From: Kiritimatiellia bacterium
GTDB lineage: Bacteria; Verrucomicrobiota; Kiritimatiellia; RFP12; UBA1067
Length of the DNA stretch: 64,000 nucleotides
Direction of reading: 5' to 3'
NCBI GenBank assembly: GCA_028686345.1
Contig: JAQUCE010000005.1
Span: 1 to 64,000 of the forward strand
Shown one piece after another: positions 50,584 to 60,800 of the stretch. A model generated the notes under the pieces. It worked only from the letters and a program-made list of their open reading frames with translations. It made no database searches and was not told the DNA's origin. Position 1 is the first letter of the stretch. Each line of letters opens with the position of its first letter. The translations under genes were made by a program, and so were the position numbers.

Positions 50584-50989
50584 GCGGGTTAAATTCCGCA
50601 AACAAAACAAGGGCAACCGCGCCGGGTTCGCGACATCTGGCGCAACCCTGGCCTATGGCGAGTATGGTTTAAAAGCCATGGGCCGCGGGTACCTTTCCAA
50701 CACGCAGATTGAAGCCTGCCGTGTGGTGATCAACCGTCATATGAAACGTAAAGGCAAGCTGTGGATTCGGGTCTTCCCTGATAAGCCGGTCACGCGCAAG
50801 CCGATTGAGGTTCGTATGGGCGGCGGTAAAGGCAACCCGGAACTGTGGGTTGCGGTGATTCTGCCAGGTAAGATCTTGTTCGAGGTCGACGGTGTTTCCG
50901 ATACCATTGCACGCGAGTGTCTGAGGTTGGCTGACACCAAACTGGGGATCCGCACAGTGCTGGTGACACGTCATGGAAAAGGAGCCTGA
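50567..50989 (+). CDS. rplP: 50S ribosomal protein L16
   Basis: [54 protein letters not shown]. Confidence 0.97.
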   Translation: MPLMPKRVKFRKQNKGNRAGFATSGATLAYGEYGLKAMGRGYLSNTQIEACRVVINRHMKRKGKLWIRVFPDKPVTRKPIEVRMGGGKGNPELWVAVILPGKILFEVDGVSDTIARECLRLADTKLGIRTVLVTRHGKGA

Positions 50990-50994
50990 GCCCT

Positions 50995-51189
50995 ATGAAA
51001 GCAAGAGATCTTAAAGAAATGGGAGTTGTCGAACTGGAACAGAGAATCCAGGAGATGACTCAGGAACTGACCGACTTACGCATCCGAAATAAATCCGGCG
51101 CGGGCGTTGAAAAGCCAGTTCGCATCCGTATGGTGCGCCGGGAAATTGCGCGCATGAAAACTGTAAAAGCTCAGCAGGAGGCTAAATAG
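50995..51189 (+). CDS. rpmC: 50S ribosomal protein L29
   Basis: 64 aa, MKARDLKEMGVVELEQRIQEMTQELTDLRIRN; position. Confidence 0.93.
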   Translation: MKARDLKEMGVVELEQRIQEMTQELTDLRIRNKSGAGVEKPVRIRMVRREIARMKTVKAQQEAK

Positions 51190-51190
51190 T

Positions 51191-51454
51191 ATGGCCGAAA
51201 CAAGTCAGAGCCGCGGCGACCGTAAGATCCGTAAAGGCACGGTCGTGAGTAAGAGCGGCGATAAATCAGTTGTGGTTAAGAGTGAGCGGCGCGTGCGCCA
51301 CCCTCTTTATGGCAAGGTGATTAAAAAGATTAAGAAGTATCATGCGCATGACGAGGCTAACACCGCGAGTGTCGGCGATCAAGTGACGATCGTCGAGACA
51401 CGTCCGCTGAGTGCCACCAAGTGCTGGCGCATCGTCAAATTGGAGGAGAAGTAA
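51191..51454 (+). CDS. rpsQ: 30S ribosomal protein S17
   Basis: [42 protein letters not shown]. Confidence 0.96.
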   Translation: MAETSQSRGDRKIRKGTVVSKSGDKSVVVKSERRVRHPLYGKVIKKIKKYHAHDEANTASVGDQVTIVETRPLSATKCWRIVKLEEK

Positions 51455-51455
51455 G

Positions 51456-51821
51456 ATGATTCAGGAACAAACAGAGCTGGTGGTGGCAGATAACACCGGT
51501 GCCAAACGGGCGATGTGCTTCCGCATCATAGGGCAGCGCAAGCAGTTTGCCTATGTGGGTGATAAAATCCGCATTGCAATCAAAGAGGCGGCTCCCACAG
51601 GTGTGATCAAGAAAGGCACAGTGCAAACAGCTATTATTGTGCGCACTGCTCACCCTCTCCGCCGTGATGATGGCTCCTTTGTGCGCTTTGATCAGAACGC
51701 CTGCGTGATTGTGGATGCCAAGATGAATCCGATTGGGTCACGTATTTTCGGGCCGGTCGCCCGCGAGCTGCGTGAAAAGAATTTCATGAAAATCGTCTCA
51801 CTGGCGCCTGAAGTGGTTTGA
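51456..51821 (+). CDS. rplN: 50S ribosomal protein L14
   Basis: [62 protein letters not shown]. Confidence 0.97.
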   Translation: MIQEQTELVVADNTGAKRAMCFRIIGQRKQFAYVGDKIRIAIKEAAPTGVIKKGTVQTAIIVRTAHPLRRDDGSFVRFDQNACVIVDAKMNPIGSRIFGPVARELREKNFMKIVSLAPEVV

Positions 51822-51905
51822 GCCGTGAACGACCGTGACGCTGATGATCCGCAATGGCTAAGGCAGCTGATTTGCGGGTCAAAACGGTTGCGAGTTAGGA
51901 ACAAC

Positions 51906-52223
51906 ATGAGTATTGCGAGAATAAAAAAAGGCGACACGGTTTACTGTACCACAGGTGAGTCAGCCGGGTTGAAAGGTAAGGTCCTCAAAATCAACACAGA
52001 GAAAAATGTGGCGGTGGTTGAAGGCCTTAACATGGTGAAGAAGGCGATGCGCCCCTCCGAGGCCTACCCACAAGGTGGTTTCCTGGAACGCGAAGCGCCC
52101 ATCCATCTGTCGAATCTGATGCCGTATGACGCGGACGTGAAAAAGGGTGTTCGCATCCGGCGCGTGCGCGAGGGCGACAAATGTGTGCGTAAATCACAAG
52201 CAACAGGTAAGTCTTTAGACTGA
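51906..52223 (+). CDS. rplX: 50S ribosomal protein L24
   Basis: [48 protein letters not shown]. Confidence 0.95.
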   Translation: MSIARIKKGDTVYCTTGESAGLKGKVLKINTEKNVAVVEGLNMVKKAMRPSEAYPQGGFLEREAPIHLSNLMPYDADVKKGVRIRRVREGDKCVRKSQATGKSLD

Positions 52224-52235
52224 TAAGGGAGCGAA

Positions 52236-52775
52236 ATGGCCAGACTTAAAGATAAGTATCAAAAGGAATGGGCTCCCGCTTTGCAGAAGAAGCTTGAGCT
52301 TTCCAATAAGATGCTGACACCCAGGCTCGACAAGATTGTTGTCAATATGGGCTTTGGGATTGTTGAAAAAGATGTGCAGAAAAAGATTGTTGAGAACCTT
52401 GGATTGCTGACAGGTCAGCACCCGGTGCTCTGCAAAGCACGTAAGAGCATCTCGAATTTTAAATTACGTGACGGTATGATTATTGGCGCCAAGGTAACCT
52501 TGCGCGGTGACCGCATGTATGAGTTTGCAGACCGGTTGATCAACAGCGCGTTGCCGCGTATCCGCGACTTTCGCGGTGTGCCCAAGCGCGGGTTCGATAA
52601 ATTCGGCAACTACACAATGGGTTTGAAAGAGCATTCGATCTTCCCTGAGATCGTTGACACGGGTAATCACGCGGTGGATGTGGGTATGGATATCACATTT
52701 GTGACAACAGCTGCGAATAACACGCACGCTCGTGAACTGCTTGAAATTATGGGTATGCCTTTTGCAGGCAGATAA
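52236..52775 (+). CDS. rplE: 50S ribosomal protein L5
   Basis: TPRLDKIVVNMGFG; ITGQ-like LLTGQHPVLCKARKSISNFKLRDGMIIGAKVTLRG. Confidence 0.97.
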   Translation: MARLKDKYQKEWAPALQKKLELSNKMLTPRLDKIVVNMGFGIVEKDVQKKIVENLGLLTGQHPVLCKARKSISNFKLRDGMIIGAKVTLRGDRMYEFADRLINSALPRIRDFRGVPKRGFDKFGNYTMGLKEHSIFPEIVDTGNHAVDVGMDITFVTTAANNTHARELLEIMGMPFAGR

Positions 52776-52790
52776 AGGAGATTTTCCAAG

Positions 52791-52976
52791 ATGGCTAAAA
52801 GTTGTTTGATTGCAAAAGCCAAACGTACGCCGAAGTTTTCTTCGCGCAAGAACTATAGGTGTTCACGCTGCGGGCGTCCGCGTGCGTATATTCGTAAATT
52901 TCAGCTTTGTCGTATCTGTTTTCGCGAGCAGGCATTGGCCGGAATGATCCCTGGTATAACCAAAGCGAGCTGGTAA
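52791..52976 (+). CDS. rpsN: 30S ribosomal protein S14, short zinc-ribbon (type Z) form
   Basis: 61 aa; [40 protein letters not shown]. Confidence 0.96.
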   Translation: MAKSCLIAKAKRTPKFSSRKNYRCSRCGRPRAYIRKFQLCRICFREQALAGMIPGITKASW

Positions 52977-52990
52977 GGAGGATACTAAAA

Positions 52991-53383
52991 ATGATGTCTG
53001 ATCCTATAGCTGACATGTTGTTGCGTATTCGTAATGCGCTGAGTGCTGGTCATCCCAGCGTTGAAATGCCGGGCTCCCGACTCAAAGGTGAGATTGCGCG
53101 TGTTTTGAAAGAGGAGGGCTACATCCTGAGTTTCAGCATGGAAAACGCTCTGCCCCGCACGCTGACCGTTGAGCTGAAGTATAACGAGGACGCTGAGCCT
53201 GCCATTCGCGGGGTGCGCCGGGAGAGTCGTCCAGGACTGCGCAAGTTCTGCAATGTCCAGGAGATACCGTATGTGCTGGGCGGCCTGGGAGTTGCGGTTT
53301 TGAGTACCTCCCGCGGTGTGCTGAGCGGCAAGGATGCCCGCAAGCGTAAGCTGGGCGGAGAGTTGATTTGCACAATCTGGTAA
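52991..53383 (+). CDS. rpsH: 30S ribosomal protein S8
   Basis: MSDPIADMLLRIRNALSAGHPSVEMPGSRLKGEIARVLKEEGYI; GVLSGKDARKRKLGGELICTIW. Confidence 0.97.
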   Translation: MMSDPIADMLLRIRNALSAGHPSVEMPGSRLKGEIARVLKEEGYILSFSMENALPRTLTVELKYNEDAEPAIRGVRRESRPGLRKFCNVQEIPYVLGGLGVAVLSTSRGVLSGKDARKRKLGGELICTIW

Positions 53384-53396
53384 GAGGGCTTCAATA

Positions 53397-53936
53397 ATGT
53401 CAAGAATTGGTAAAAATCCGATCGCCATTCCCGCAGATGTTACAGTTGCTGTTGACGGCCAGACCGTCACTGTCAAAGGTAAACTCGGTGAATTGAGCCG
53501 CGATCTTGTTCGGGGAATCAGTGTGAAGGTCGAGGATAACACGGTTACAGTTGACCGCGCTGACGACTCCCGCACGCAGAAAAGCTGTCATGGACTGAGC
53601 CGCACTTTGATCTTTAACATGATTGAGGGTGTGACGAAAGGCTTCAAGAAAGAGCTTACGATTGAGGGCACAGGCTTTAAGGCTGTGGATAACGGTAAAA
53701 CACTGAGTCTCTTTCTCGGGTTTGCCTCTGCCAAAGATTACGCTATTCCCGAAGGAATCAAGGTTACCGTGGAAGGTAATGGCGTAAAGCTGGCGGTGGA
53801 AGGGATAAGTAAAGAGTTGGTTGGGCAGGCTGCCGCAAGAATCCGCAGCTACTATCCGGCCGAGCCTTATAAGGGCAAGGGTGTTAAATATGCCGGCGAG
53901 GTCATTCGTCGCAAGCAGGGCAAAACAGTTGCATAA
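53397..53936 (+). CDS. rplF: 50S ribosomal protein L6
   Basis: MSRIGKNPIAIPADVTV; AARIRSYYPAEPYKGKGVKYAGEVIRRKQGK. Confidence 0.97.
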   Translation: MSRIGKNPIAIPADVTVAVDGQTVTVKGKLGELSRDLVRGISVKVEDNTVTVDRADDSRTQKSCHGLSRTLIFNMIEGVTKGFKKELTIEGTGFKAVDNGKTLSLFLGFASAKDYAIPEGIKVTVEGNGVKLAVEGISKELVGQAAARIRSYYPAEPYKGKGVKYAGEVIRRKQGKTVA

Positions 53937-53959
53937 TGCCTGAACGGAGCTGATAAAAA

Positions 53960-54343
53960 ATGAGTTTTAATCGCAAAGAACAACGCACACGCCGCCACCT
54001 GCGCATCAGACAGCGCATCAAGGGCACGGCCGAGCGTCCACGTATGGCAATCTGCGTCTCCAACAAGCACATGTATGTGCAGTTTATTGATGATATCGCC
54101 ATGCACACTCTGGCATCCTCCTCCACTTTGAAAGAGGGCCAGCGCTGTAATATTGAGAGCGCCAAGAAGGTCGGCACCGATGCCGCCGAGGCAGCCAAGG
54201 CTAGCGGCATATCAGTCGTGGTCGTTGACCGCGGCGGCTTCGCCTTCCATGGCCGCGTGAAACAGATCGTTGACGCGGCGGTCGAAGCTGGCCTGAAGGT
54301 GACTGTCAAAGAGAAAAAAGATAATTCCAAGGAGGCTAAATGA
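53960..54343 (+). CDS. rplR: 50S ribosomal protein L18
   Basis: RHLRIRQRIKGTAERPRMAICVSNKHMYVQFIDD; VVDRGGFAFHGRVKQIVDAAVEAGL. Confidence 0.96.
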   Translation: MSFNRKEQRTRRHLRIRQRIKGTAERPRMAICVSNKHMYVQFIDDIAMHTLASSSTLKEGQRCNIESAKKVGTDAAEAAKASGISVVVVDRGGFAFHGRVKQIVDAAVEAGLKVTVKEKKDNSKEAK

Positions 54344-54831
54344 GCGCTGATCCAAGATTTTCGAGGGATGCGAGTGCAAGTGAGTTTGACGAGCGCGTAG
54401 TGTTCGTTAACCGTTGCGCAAAGGTTGTGAAGGGCGGACGCCGTTTCAGCTTCAGCGCCGTGGTAGTGGTCGGTGACCGCGAAGGGCGCGTCGGCTATGG
54501 TTTCGGCAAAGCCAATGAGGTCAGTGATGCCATCCGCAAGGGCGGCGAGGCTGCCAAGAAAGATATGGTCACAATCAAGCTGGAGGGCAAGTCTATACCA
54601 CATGAGGTGATTGGCATCTGTGATGGCGGCCATGTTTTGCTTAAGCCGGCGCCTGATGGAACCGGGCTGATCGTCGGCGGCGGTATGCGCCCCGTACTGG
54701 AAGCGGCCGGTGTGCGTGACGCGGTTGGCAAATCACTGGGCAGTAAGAATCGCCTGAATGTGGTGAAAGCCACTATGGCGGCCCTGCTGCAGTTGCGCTC
54801 AGCAGAAGAAATCGCCGCTACCCGGGCATAA
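54340..54831 (+). CDS. rpsE: 30S ribosomal protein S5
   Basis: ERVVFVNRCAKVVKGGRRFSFSAVVVVGDREGRVGYGFGKANEV. Confidence 0.97.
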   Translation: MSADPRFSRDASASEFDERVVFVNRCAKVVKGGRRFSFSAVVVVGDREGRVGYGFGKANEVSDAIRKGGEAAKKDMVTIKLEGKSIPHEVIGICDGGHVLLKPAPDGTGLIVGGGMRPVLEAAGVRDAVGKSLGSKNRLNVVKATMAALLQLRSAEEIAATRA

Positions 54832-54936
54832 TTTTGCGACCACACTGTATTTTGCGACCACAGAGTGGTCGCAAACATGAGAGTAAAAAGTATCACATTT
54901 TATCCACTTATTTGCGACCACCCGGTGGTCGCGAAA
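54831..54936. repeat. Cluster of TTTGCGACCAC / GTGGTCGCAAA palindromic units between rpsE and rplO
   Basis: Half-unit 54831-54843; TTTGCGACCAC-AGA-GTGGTCGCAAA 54851-54875; TTTGCGACCACCCGGTGGTCGCGAAA 54911-54936. Confidence 0.9.
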
Positions 54937-54957
54937 TGAGTGAAAATGGAGTTCATT

Positions 54958-55398
54958 ATGGATTTATCATCACTTAAAAATACGCCGGGTGCGCGTAAAA
55001 CCCGCAAGCGTGTGGGACGCGGTATGGCATCCGGACACGGTAAGACCTCGGGCCATGGTCATAAAGGTCAGTATGCCCGTAAGGGACATAAACACAAGCT
55101 GGGCTTTGAAGGCGGTCAGATGCCGCTGATTCGCCGTATTCCAAAACGCGGTTTCACCAACTTTACACGCCTTGTCTATTGCCCGGTGAACGTCAGTGCA
55201 CTTGAACGTTTTGAAGATGGCACCGAGGTGACTGTCGAACTTCTGAAGCAGAACAATATGTTCTCGAATAAGTTTGACGGAGTTAAGATTCTCGGCTGCG
55301 GTGACCTCACCAAAAAACTGATAATCAAAGTCAATGGTGTCAGTGCCACCGCGAAAACCAAAATTGAAGCTGCCGGTGGTAGTGTCGAAATTGTGTAA
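54958..55398 (+). CDS. rplO: 50S ribosomal protein L15
   Basis: TPGARKTRKRVGRGMASGHGKTSGHGHKGQYARKGHKHKLGFEGGQMPLIRRIPKRGFTN. Confidence 0.97.
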   Translation: MDLSSLKNTPGARKTRKRVGRGMASGHGKTSGHGHKGQYARKGHKHKLGFEGGQMPLIRRIPKRGFTNFTRLVYCPVNVSALERFEDGTEVTVELLKQNNMFSNKFDGVKILGCGDLTKKLIIKVNGVSATAKTKIEAAGGSVEIV

Positions 55399-55409
55399 GG
55401 GACCTTACC

Positions 55410-56798
55410 ATGGCCATGCTTGCTACCTTTGCTAATACATTTAAGATTCCTGATCTCAGGAAACGCATTTTGTTCACTCTCGGCTTGGTCTTTGTCTGCC
55501 GCTTAATCTCTATGGTGCCAACACCTGGGGTTGATTGGCAGACCTTGCAGGCCGAGCTGGCCCGTATCCGTGAAACCGCCGGTGTTGGCGGTGGTCTTAT
55601 GGATTGGCTGAATGTGTTCAGTGGTGGCGCTCTCAATCAGTGTGCCGTGGGTTTTCTAAGCATCTGGCCCTATATCAGTGCCTCAATTATTGTTCAATTG
55701 CTGACCGCTGTGATTCCACAGCTTGAACGGCTCTCCCGTGAGGGTGAGACCGGACGCATGCAGATCAATCAGTATACCCGTTATCTGACAATCGGTATCT
55801 GTATGTTTCAGGCGTTCGCCCTCGCCACAGCGCTGCAGAACCCTGCCCATATGGGGCTGGGCAATGTTCAGATCGTCACCCGGCCAGGGCTGTCATTCAA
55901 TATCACAACTGCTATCTGTATGACCTCCGCAACCCTGCTGGTGATGTGGCTGGCAGATCAGATCACGCAGCGCGGCATTGGCAACGGGACATCGCTGATC
56001 ATTATGATCAACATCACCTCACGTCTGCCCTCAGCGATTATGGAGGCCTGGGCTCGCTACTTTGGACTCTCCGGCCTCGAGGCAACCAACAGCCCTGTGG
56101 AGCTGGTGCTCTTGCTGCTCTTCGGCTTTATGGTGATTATGGGAACTGTGATGCTCACGCAGGGCGTGCGCAAGGTGCCGATTCACTCCACCCGCAAGGC
56201 GGCCGGCGGATCAGGCGCCTATGGGCGGATGCAGCAGACTTATATGCCGCTGCGTGTGAACTACACCGGCGTGATGCCGATCATCTTTGCCGGACCGTTG
56301 ATTCAGTTCCCGGCCGCACTGATGTCCCGCATTCCAGTGGAGATCAAGGGGCTTGGCTGGCTGCGCTGGTTTGGAACTAAACTCAGCGATATGACCAGCC
56401 CGATCCATCTGACAGTCTACGCGTTGCTGATCATGTTCTTTGCCTTCTTCTGGGTTGCAACTCAGTTTAATGCAATGCGCATCTCCGACAGCCTCAAAAA
56501 AGAGGGTTCCTATGTTCCAGGCATTCGCCCGGGCATGGCAACCGCCGAGTACCTGGATGCTTTGATGACCCGTGTAACCCTGATTGGCGGCACTGGCCTG
56601 CTGATTGTGGCACTGCTGCCGCAGCTATTGCGCGGCTTGATGCAGCTCCCCTGGGAGATGGCCTCGTTCTTCGGCGGCACCTCGCTGCTGATCATCGTGG
56701 GTGTTGCCCTTGATACACTGCGCCAAATGGAGTCGTTCCTGCTGATGCGTAACTATGACGGCTTCCTGAAACACGGCAGCCTGCGCGGCAGACGGTAA
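55410..56798 (+). CDS. secY: Preprotein translocase subunit SecY
   Basis: IWPYISASIIVQLLTAVIPQLERL, YTRYLTIGICMFQA, GIGNGTSLIIMINI, GVALDTLRQMESFLLMRNYDGFL. Confidence 0.97.
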   Translation: MAMLATFANTFKIPDLRKRILFTLGLVFVCRLISMVPTPGVDWQTLQAELARIRETAGVGGGLMDWLNVFSGGALNQCAVGFLSIWPYISASIIVQLLTAVIPQLERLSREGETGRMQINQYTRYLTIGICMFQAFALATALQNPAHMGLGNVQIVTRPGLSFNITTAICMTSATLLVMWLADQITQRGIGNGTSLIIMINITSRLPSAIMEAWARYFGLSGLEATNSPVELVLLLLFGFMVIMGTVMLTQGVRKVPIHSTRKAAGGSGAYGRMQQTYMPLRVNYTGVMPIIFAGPLIQFPAALMSRIPVEIKGLGWLRWFGTKLSDMTSPIHLTVYALLIMFFAFFWVATQFNAMRISDSLKKEGSYVPGIRPGMATAEYLDALMTRVTLIGGTGLLIVALLPQLLRGLMQLPWEMASFFGGTSLLIIVGVALDTLRQMESFLLMRNYDGFLKHGSLRGRR

Positions 56799-56820
56799 CG
56801 AGCCACCTCAGATCAAATTG

Positions 56821-56858
56821 AAAAAGCACCCTGGCAGCAGCCAAGGTGCTTTTTTTTG
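56821..56858 (+). terminator. Rho-independent terminator after secY
   Basis: AGCACCCTGG-CAGCAG-CCAAGGTGCT followed by a T-tract. Confidence 0.85.
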
Positions 56859-57081
56859 TCTCCCATTTGCCGCATATTATGCGGTGAATGGTTGACTTAA
56901 TCCCCGCACTTTGCTGCAAGTACGCCAAAATGACAGGTCGTTCCACCGAGAATCAAAGCCAACAGCTTAGTTTATTTTCCTGTACCTCTTTTATTAACCA
57001 CGAAAAGCACGAAAAGCACGAAAGGGGGTGCGTAGCTGATTTTTAACCACAAAGAACCTAGCGCAGCATAGCCGCAACCAA

Positions 57082-57245
57082 TTTTTTTCCCGCGAATCTC
57101 CGCGAATATTGCGCTTTAAATTTTTTCTCTACTGCGTAGAGTCGTTAATGGATAAAAATTTAAAGCGCAAAGTCCCATGTTAAAATTACAAGTCATGTTT
57201 TTAAAAGTGATCTTATCCATTCGCGGAGATTCGCGGGTAAAAAAA
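57082..57245 (+). mobile_element. MITE-like element, intact copy, with ~26-bp terminal inverted repeats
   Basis: Ends TTTTTTTCCCGCGAATCTCCGCGAAT and ATTCGCGGAGATTCGCGGGTAAAAAAA; no ORF inside. Confidence 0.75.
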
Positions 57246-57857
57246 TCTGTTGCAGCGTGATAGTTTTAAGGTAAAAAATGGGGTAGCGTGTTTGTTTTTT
57301 TTAACTACGAATAAGTAGGTCAGTCGCTATGCGGCTGACTATGCCGGCGCCTGATGGCTCGCGTGCCACCCGCGGTCGCCCGCAAAGCGGACGACTTTCT
57401 TGCTTCGCGCCTTGGTTTCCAATCAGACATGTCCGATTGGAAATCGGACCTACGTTGCTTCCACTCAAAAGGCGCGCTTTTCACATGCCTGTAGCAAAAT
57501 GCCGCTCGCAGAGCGGCTACTACACGTGCGACAACTCTTGCAAACATCTAAAAAACTCTGTGTCTCTGTTGCAAAATTTTAAGGTATTAAAAACAACCTA
57601 GTAAAGCGGCTTTCCATTGTCTGTCTGCGTGTCACTACGAACAGGCAGGCAAACCTAAAAGTGATAATGGAGTAGTGCAAGCATTTTGCTTGCAGAAAAA
57701 ATTCTCATTCAAGCTGGAAGCTTGAGGTACTTCATTCAAGCTGGAAGCTTGAGATATCATTTTAAATTTTTACTTGTTTTGAAGTCAATTTAGCGTTACC
57801 TTAAGTACGTCATCAAATTTGTAACCTTGTTGTTTTCTATTAAGCAGGAGAAGTGCT

Positions 57858-60800
57858 ATGAAAGTACATGTGACAAAGAGTGTGTTGGTGCTAAGTGCAG
57901 TGGTTGCCGCGGTTTTCGTAGCGGTTGGTGTGAGAGCTGGAGAGATCAATCCCGGCGATTATGCAAATACAGCGTTAATCCGCTTTGATGGCTACACAGG
58001 GGCCTCCACCCTGACCAACTTTCCTGCCCTGATTCAACTGCAAGAGGGGGTCAACGGATTTTCATTCAGCCAAATGAACTCCGAGGACTACTCTGACCTG
58101 CGCTTTACCAAGGATGACGGGGTTACCGAGCTTGCCTTTGAAGTGGAGGAGTGGAACTCAACCGCACCGATCGCCGCAAATCCAACAAATGTTGCGGGTT
58201 GTCAGGTTTGGTTCAAAGCGGATGCAGGCGTTCTGACAAATGCCTCAGGCAGGGTCACGAGCTGGCTTGATCAATCCGGCAGGGGCCGCCATGCGACCAA
58301 TAACACCGCCGACCAGCAGCCTGCTCTGCGGCAAAACGCTCTCAACAGCCTGCCTGCCATCCGTTTTGACGGAATGGACGACCGACTCAATTTTAACGCA
58401 ACTTTTCTTGCTAACACCGGATACACGATCTTTCTTGTTGAGGGGCGGCTGAGCAGTAAGGCGTCTAATTGGATTATTCGCGGAACAGACGCTGACGGAG
58501 AAGCCAGCAGGAATAAAAACCTGCATGTCGGTTATCGTGACAACATAACATTTGCGCACGCCCAGTATTCGAACGATTATAACATGGACGTGCCAGGGTA
58601 CTCATCGCAGCAGTTTGAGGTGTATACGCTGGATTGCGGTGATTCCAAGCATACCTGGCTGAACGGAACCCTGTTGGGAAGCGCAGCTGATTCAAGCAAG
58701 CTTTTATCGTATAATGGCGCCAGTGTCGGCGGCAACGGAGCTTATCAAGGTGAAATCGCGGAGTTGATAATCTACAACCGCATCTTGAGCAAGCGCGAGA
58801 TGGCGGGCGTGCACCTCTACCTGAAGCATAAGTACGCGCTTGAGATCGTTGTGGATGATGCGCAAACTATCTCCGCATTGGTTTGGGTGCAGGTGCCGGA
58901 GCTGACCCACAATTCCGCGATTCACGCCTACTGGGGTAATCCGGTAGCGACCGTTATCCCTGATTACACAACCAACGGTGCTGTGTGGGCGGCGGAGTTC
59001 GGCGGTGTCTGGCATATGAATGAGCGTGATGTGATTGACACAACTGTGAACCAGAACCACGGCCTTTCCTCGAATAGCCCCGCAGTTGTCCCTGCCAATA
59101 TCGGGGCTGGTGTCGCAGTTGAGGCCAGTGCCCGGCAGGATATCCGTGTGGATCAGGGCGACAGTATCAAGGCCACCGACAACTTCACCGCCTCTATCTG
59201 GTTCCGGAGTTCCTGGGAAGGCAAATGGTTCCGAAACCTGATGGGTAACTTTGGCGCGGGTGGTAATGGAGGTAGCGGAACCTTCTGGGGTCTAGGCTGG
59301 ATGGAAAAAAATGATATTGGCTTCGCAGTCCGTGTGGACAATCAAAGCACCTACCTCAAAGGCGGAGCTTTTAACGACGGCCAATGGCATCACCTTGTTG
59401 GTCAGAAAGAGGGCGATCTTGTCCGCCTCTATATCGACGGGCAATTGATGGATTCCGGCACACGCCCTGGGACTCCTGTTAACGGCGAGCAGCTGAGGTT
59501 CGGCAGTCACCAGGAGGAGTACATCACAGCCACTGTGAATGAAGCTCGCTTTGAGAATCTGGTGCGCAGCGCGGATTGGATTAAGGCTGTTTACGACAAC
59601 CAGATTAACCCCGCCGCCTTCTCGTTTGTCGACAGCACTTATTATTACGACACCGGCGCGGATGCTGGTCTTCAGTCAGGGGATGCTATATGGAGTACAG
59701 CAGCGGCAGCCTGGAATACCGCTGCTGATGGCACTGATACGCTCAGGGTCTGGCAGAATGATGCGCACGCACTCTTCGGAGCCAACGGAACATCTGTTGT
59801 CAGCGTTGATACAGTGCGAGCCAATAAAATTACCATCCATGGCAGTGGCTACAGTATCCAAGATGGTGCCATCACACTCGGTCGCGGCGGCATCAAGGCC
59901 TATGAGTCGGTCGGGATCAGCTCTGCGCTGTCACTCTCTGAACCGCAGGGTTGGAGCGCGGCAGATGGTAAAACCCTGACAATTTCCGGCGCAGTTGCGA
60001 ACAACAGCTTTCCGCTCACCATTACCGGGACTGGAGATACCACGCTGGACGGAGTGATCAGCGGCAGCGGTGCAGTGCTCAAAGAGGGCCCTGGCACATT
60101 GACGTTGAGCGGAGTCAACACCTACGCGGGTGCTACAATGGTCACGCACGGCCTCATGCGGCTCAGTCAGGGCGGCGGCGCCGGCGCGATTCGCGGCACC
60201 CTGACCGTTGAGTCCGCTGGACAGGTCGACCTGTTGGTCGCGAACGCCTTGGGCTACACCGCTGGTCAGAGATTGAACACACTCAACATCAACGGCGCTC
60301 TGGTCAACAACGTAGCCAGCGGCGATAACGGCAGGGGGCTGACAATCAACTTAACCGGCGGTGAGCTGCGCTCGAATGGCGGTGTGGCGAGCGACATCAC
60401 CGGGCAACTCTACTCATTGGGCGGCGGCTCAGCCGTGAATGTGTTGGCAAGCGCTGCCACAGCGACGATTTCGGGACGCCTTGTTCTGCATGACGGCAAC
60501 CCGAGCGGCCAGCTGCCCTTCAATGTGGCTGCTGGCAGTGCGGGTGTTGATTTGCGGGTGAGCGCATCAATCACTGAGGCCAATGGCTCGCATGGCATTG
60601 CGAAGCGTGGTAACGGAGTTATGGAGCTGGTTGCGGCCAACATCTATTCAGGGCCAACATTGATTGAAGATGGAACATTGCTGGTCAATAACACTGCTGG
60701 CTCCGCCACTGGCAGCGGTGCGGTGGAGATCAACGGCGGTGTGCTGGGTGGAACTGGAACAGTGTCAGGCGCGGTTTCATGCCTTAATAATGGGGGTTTT

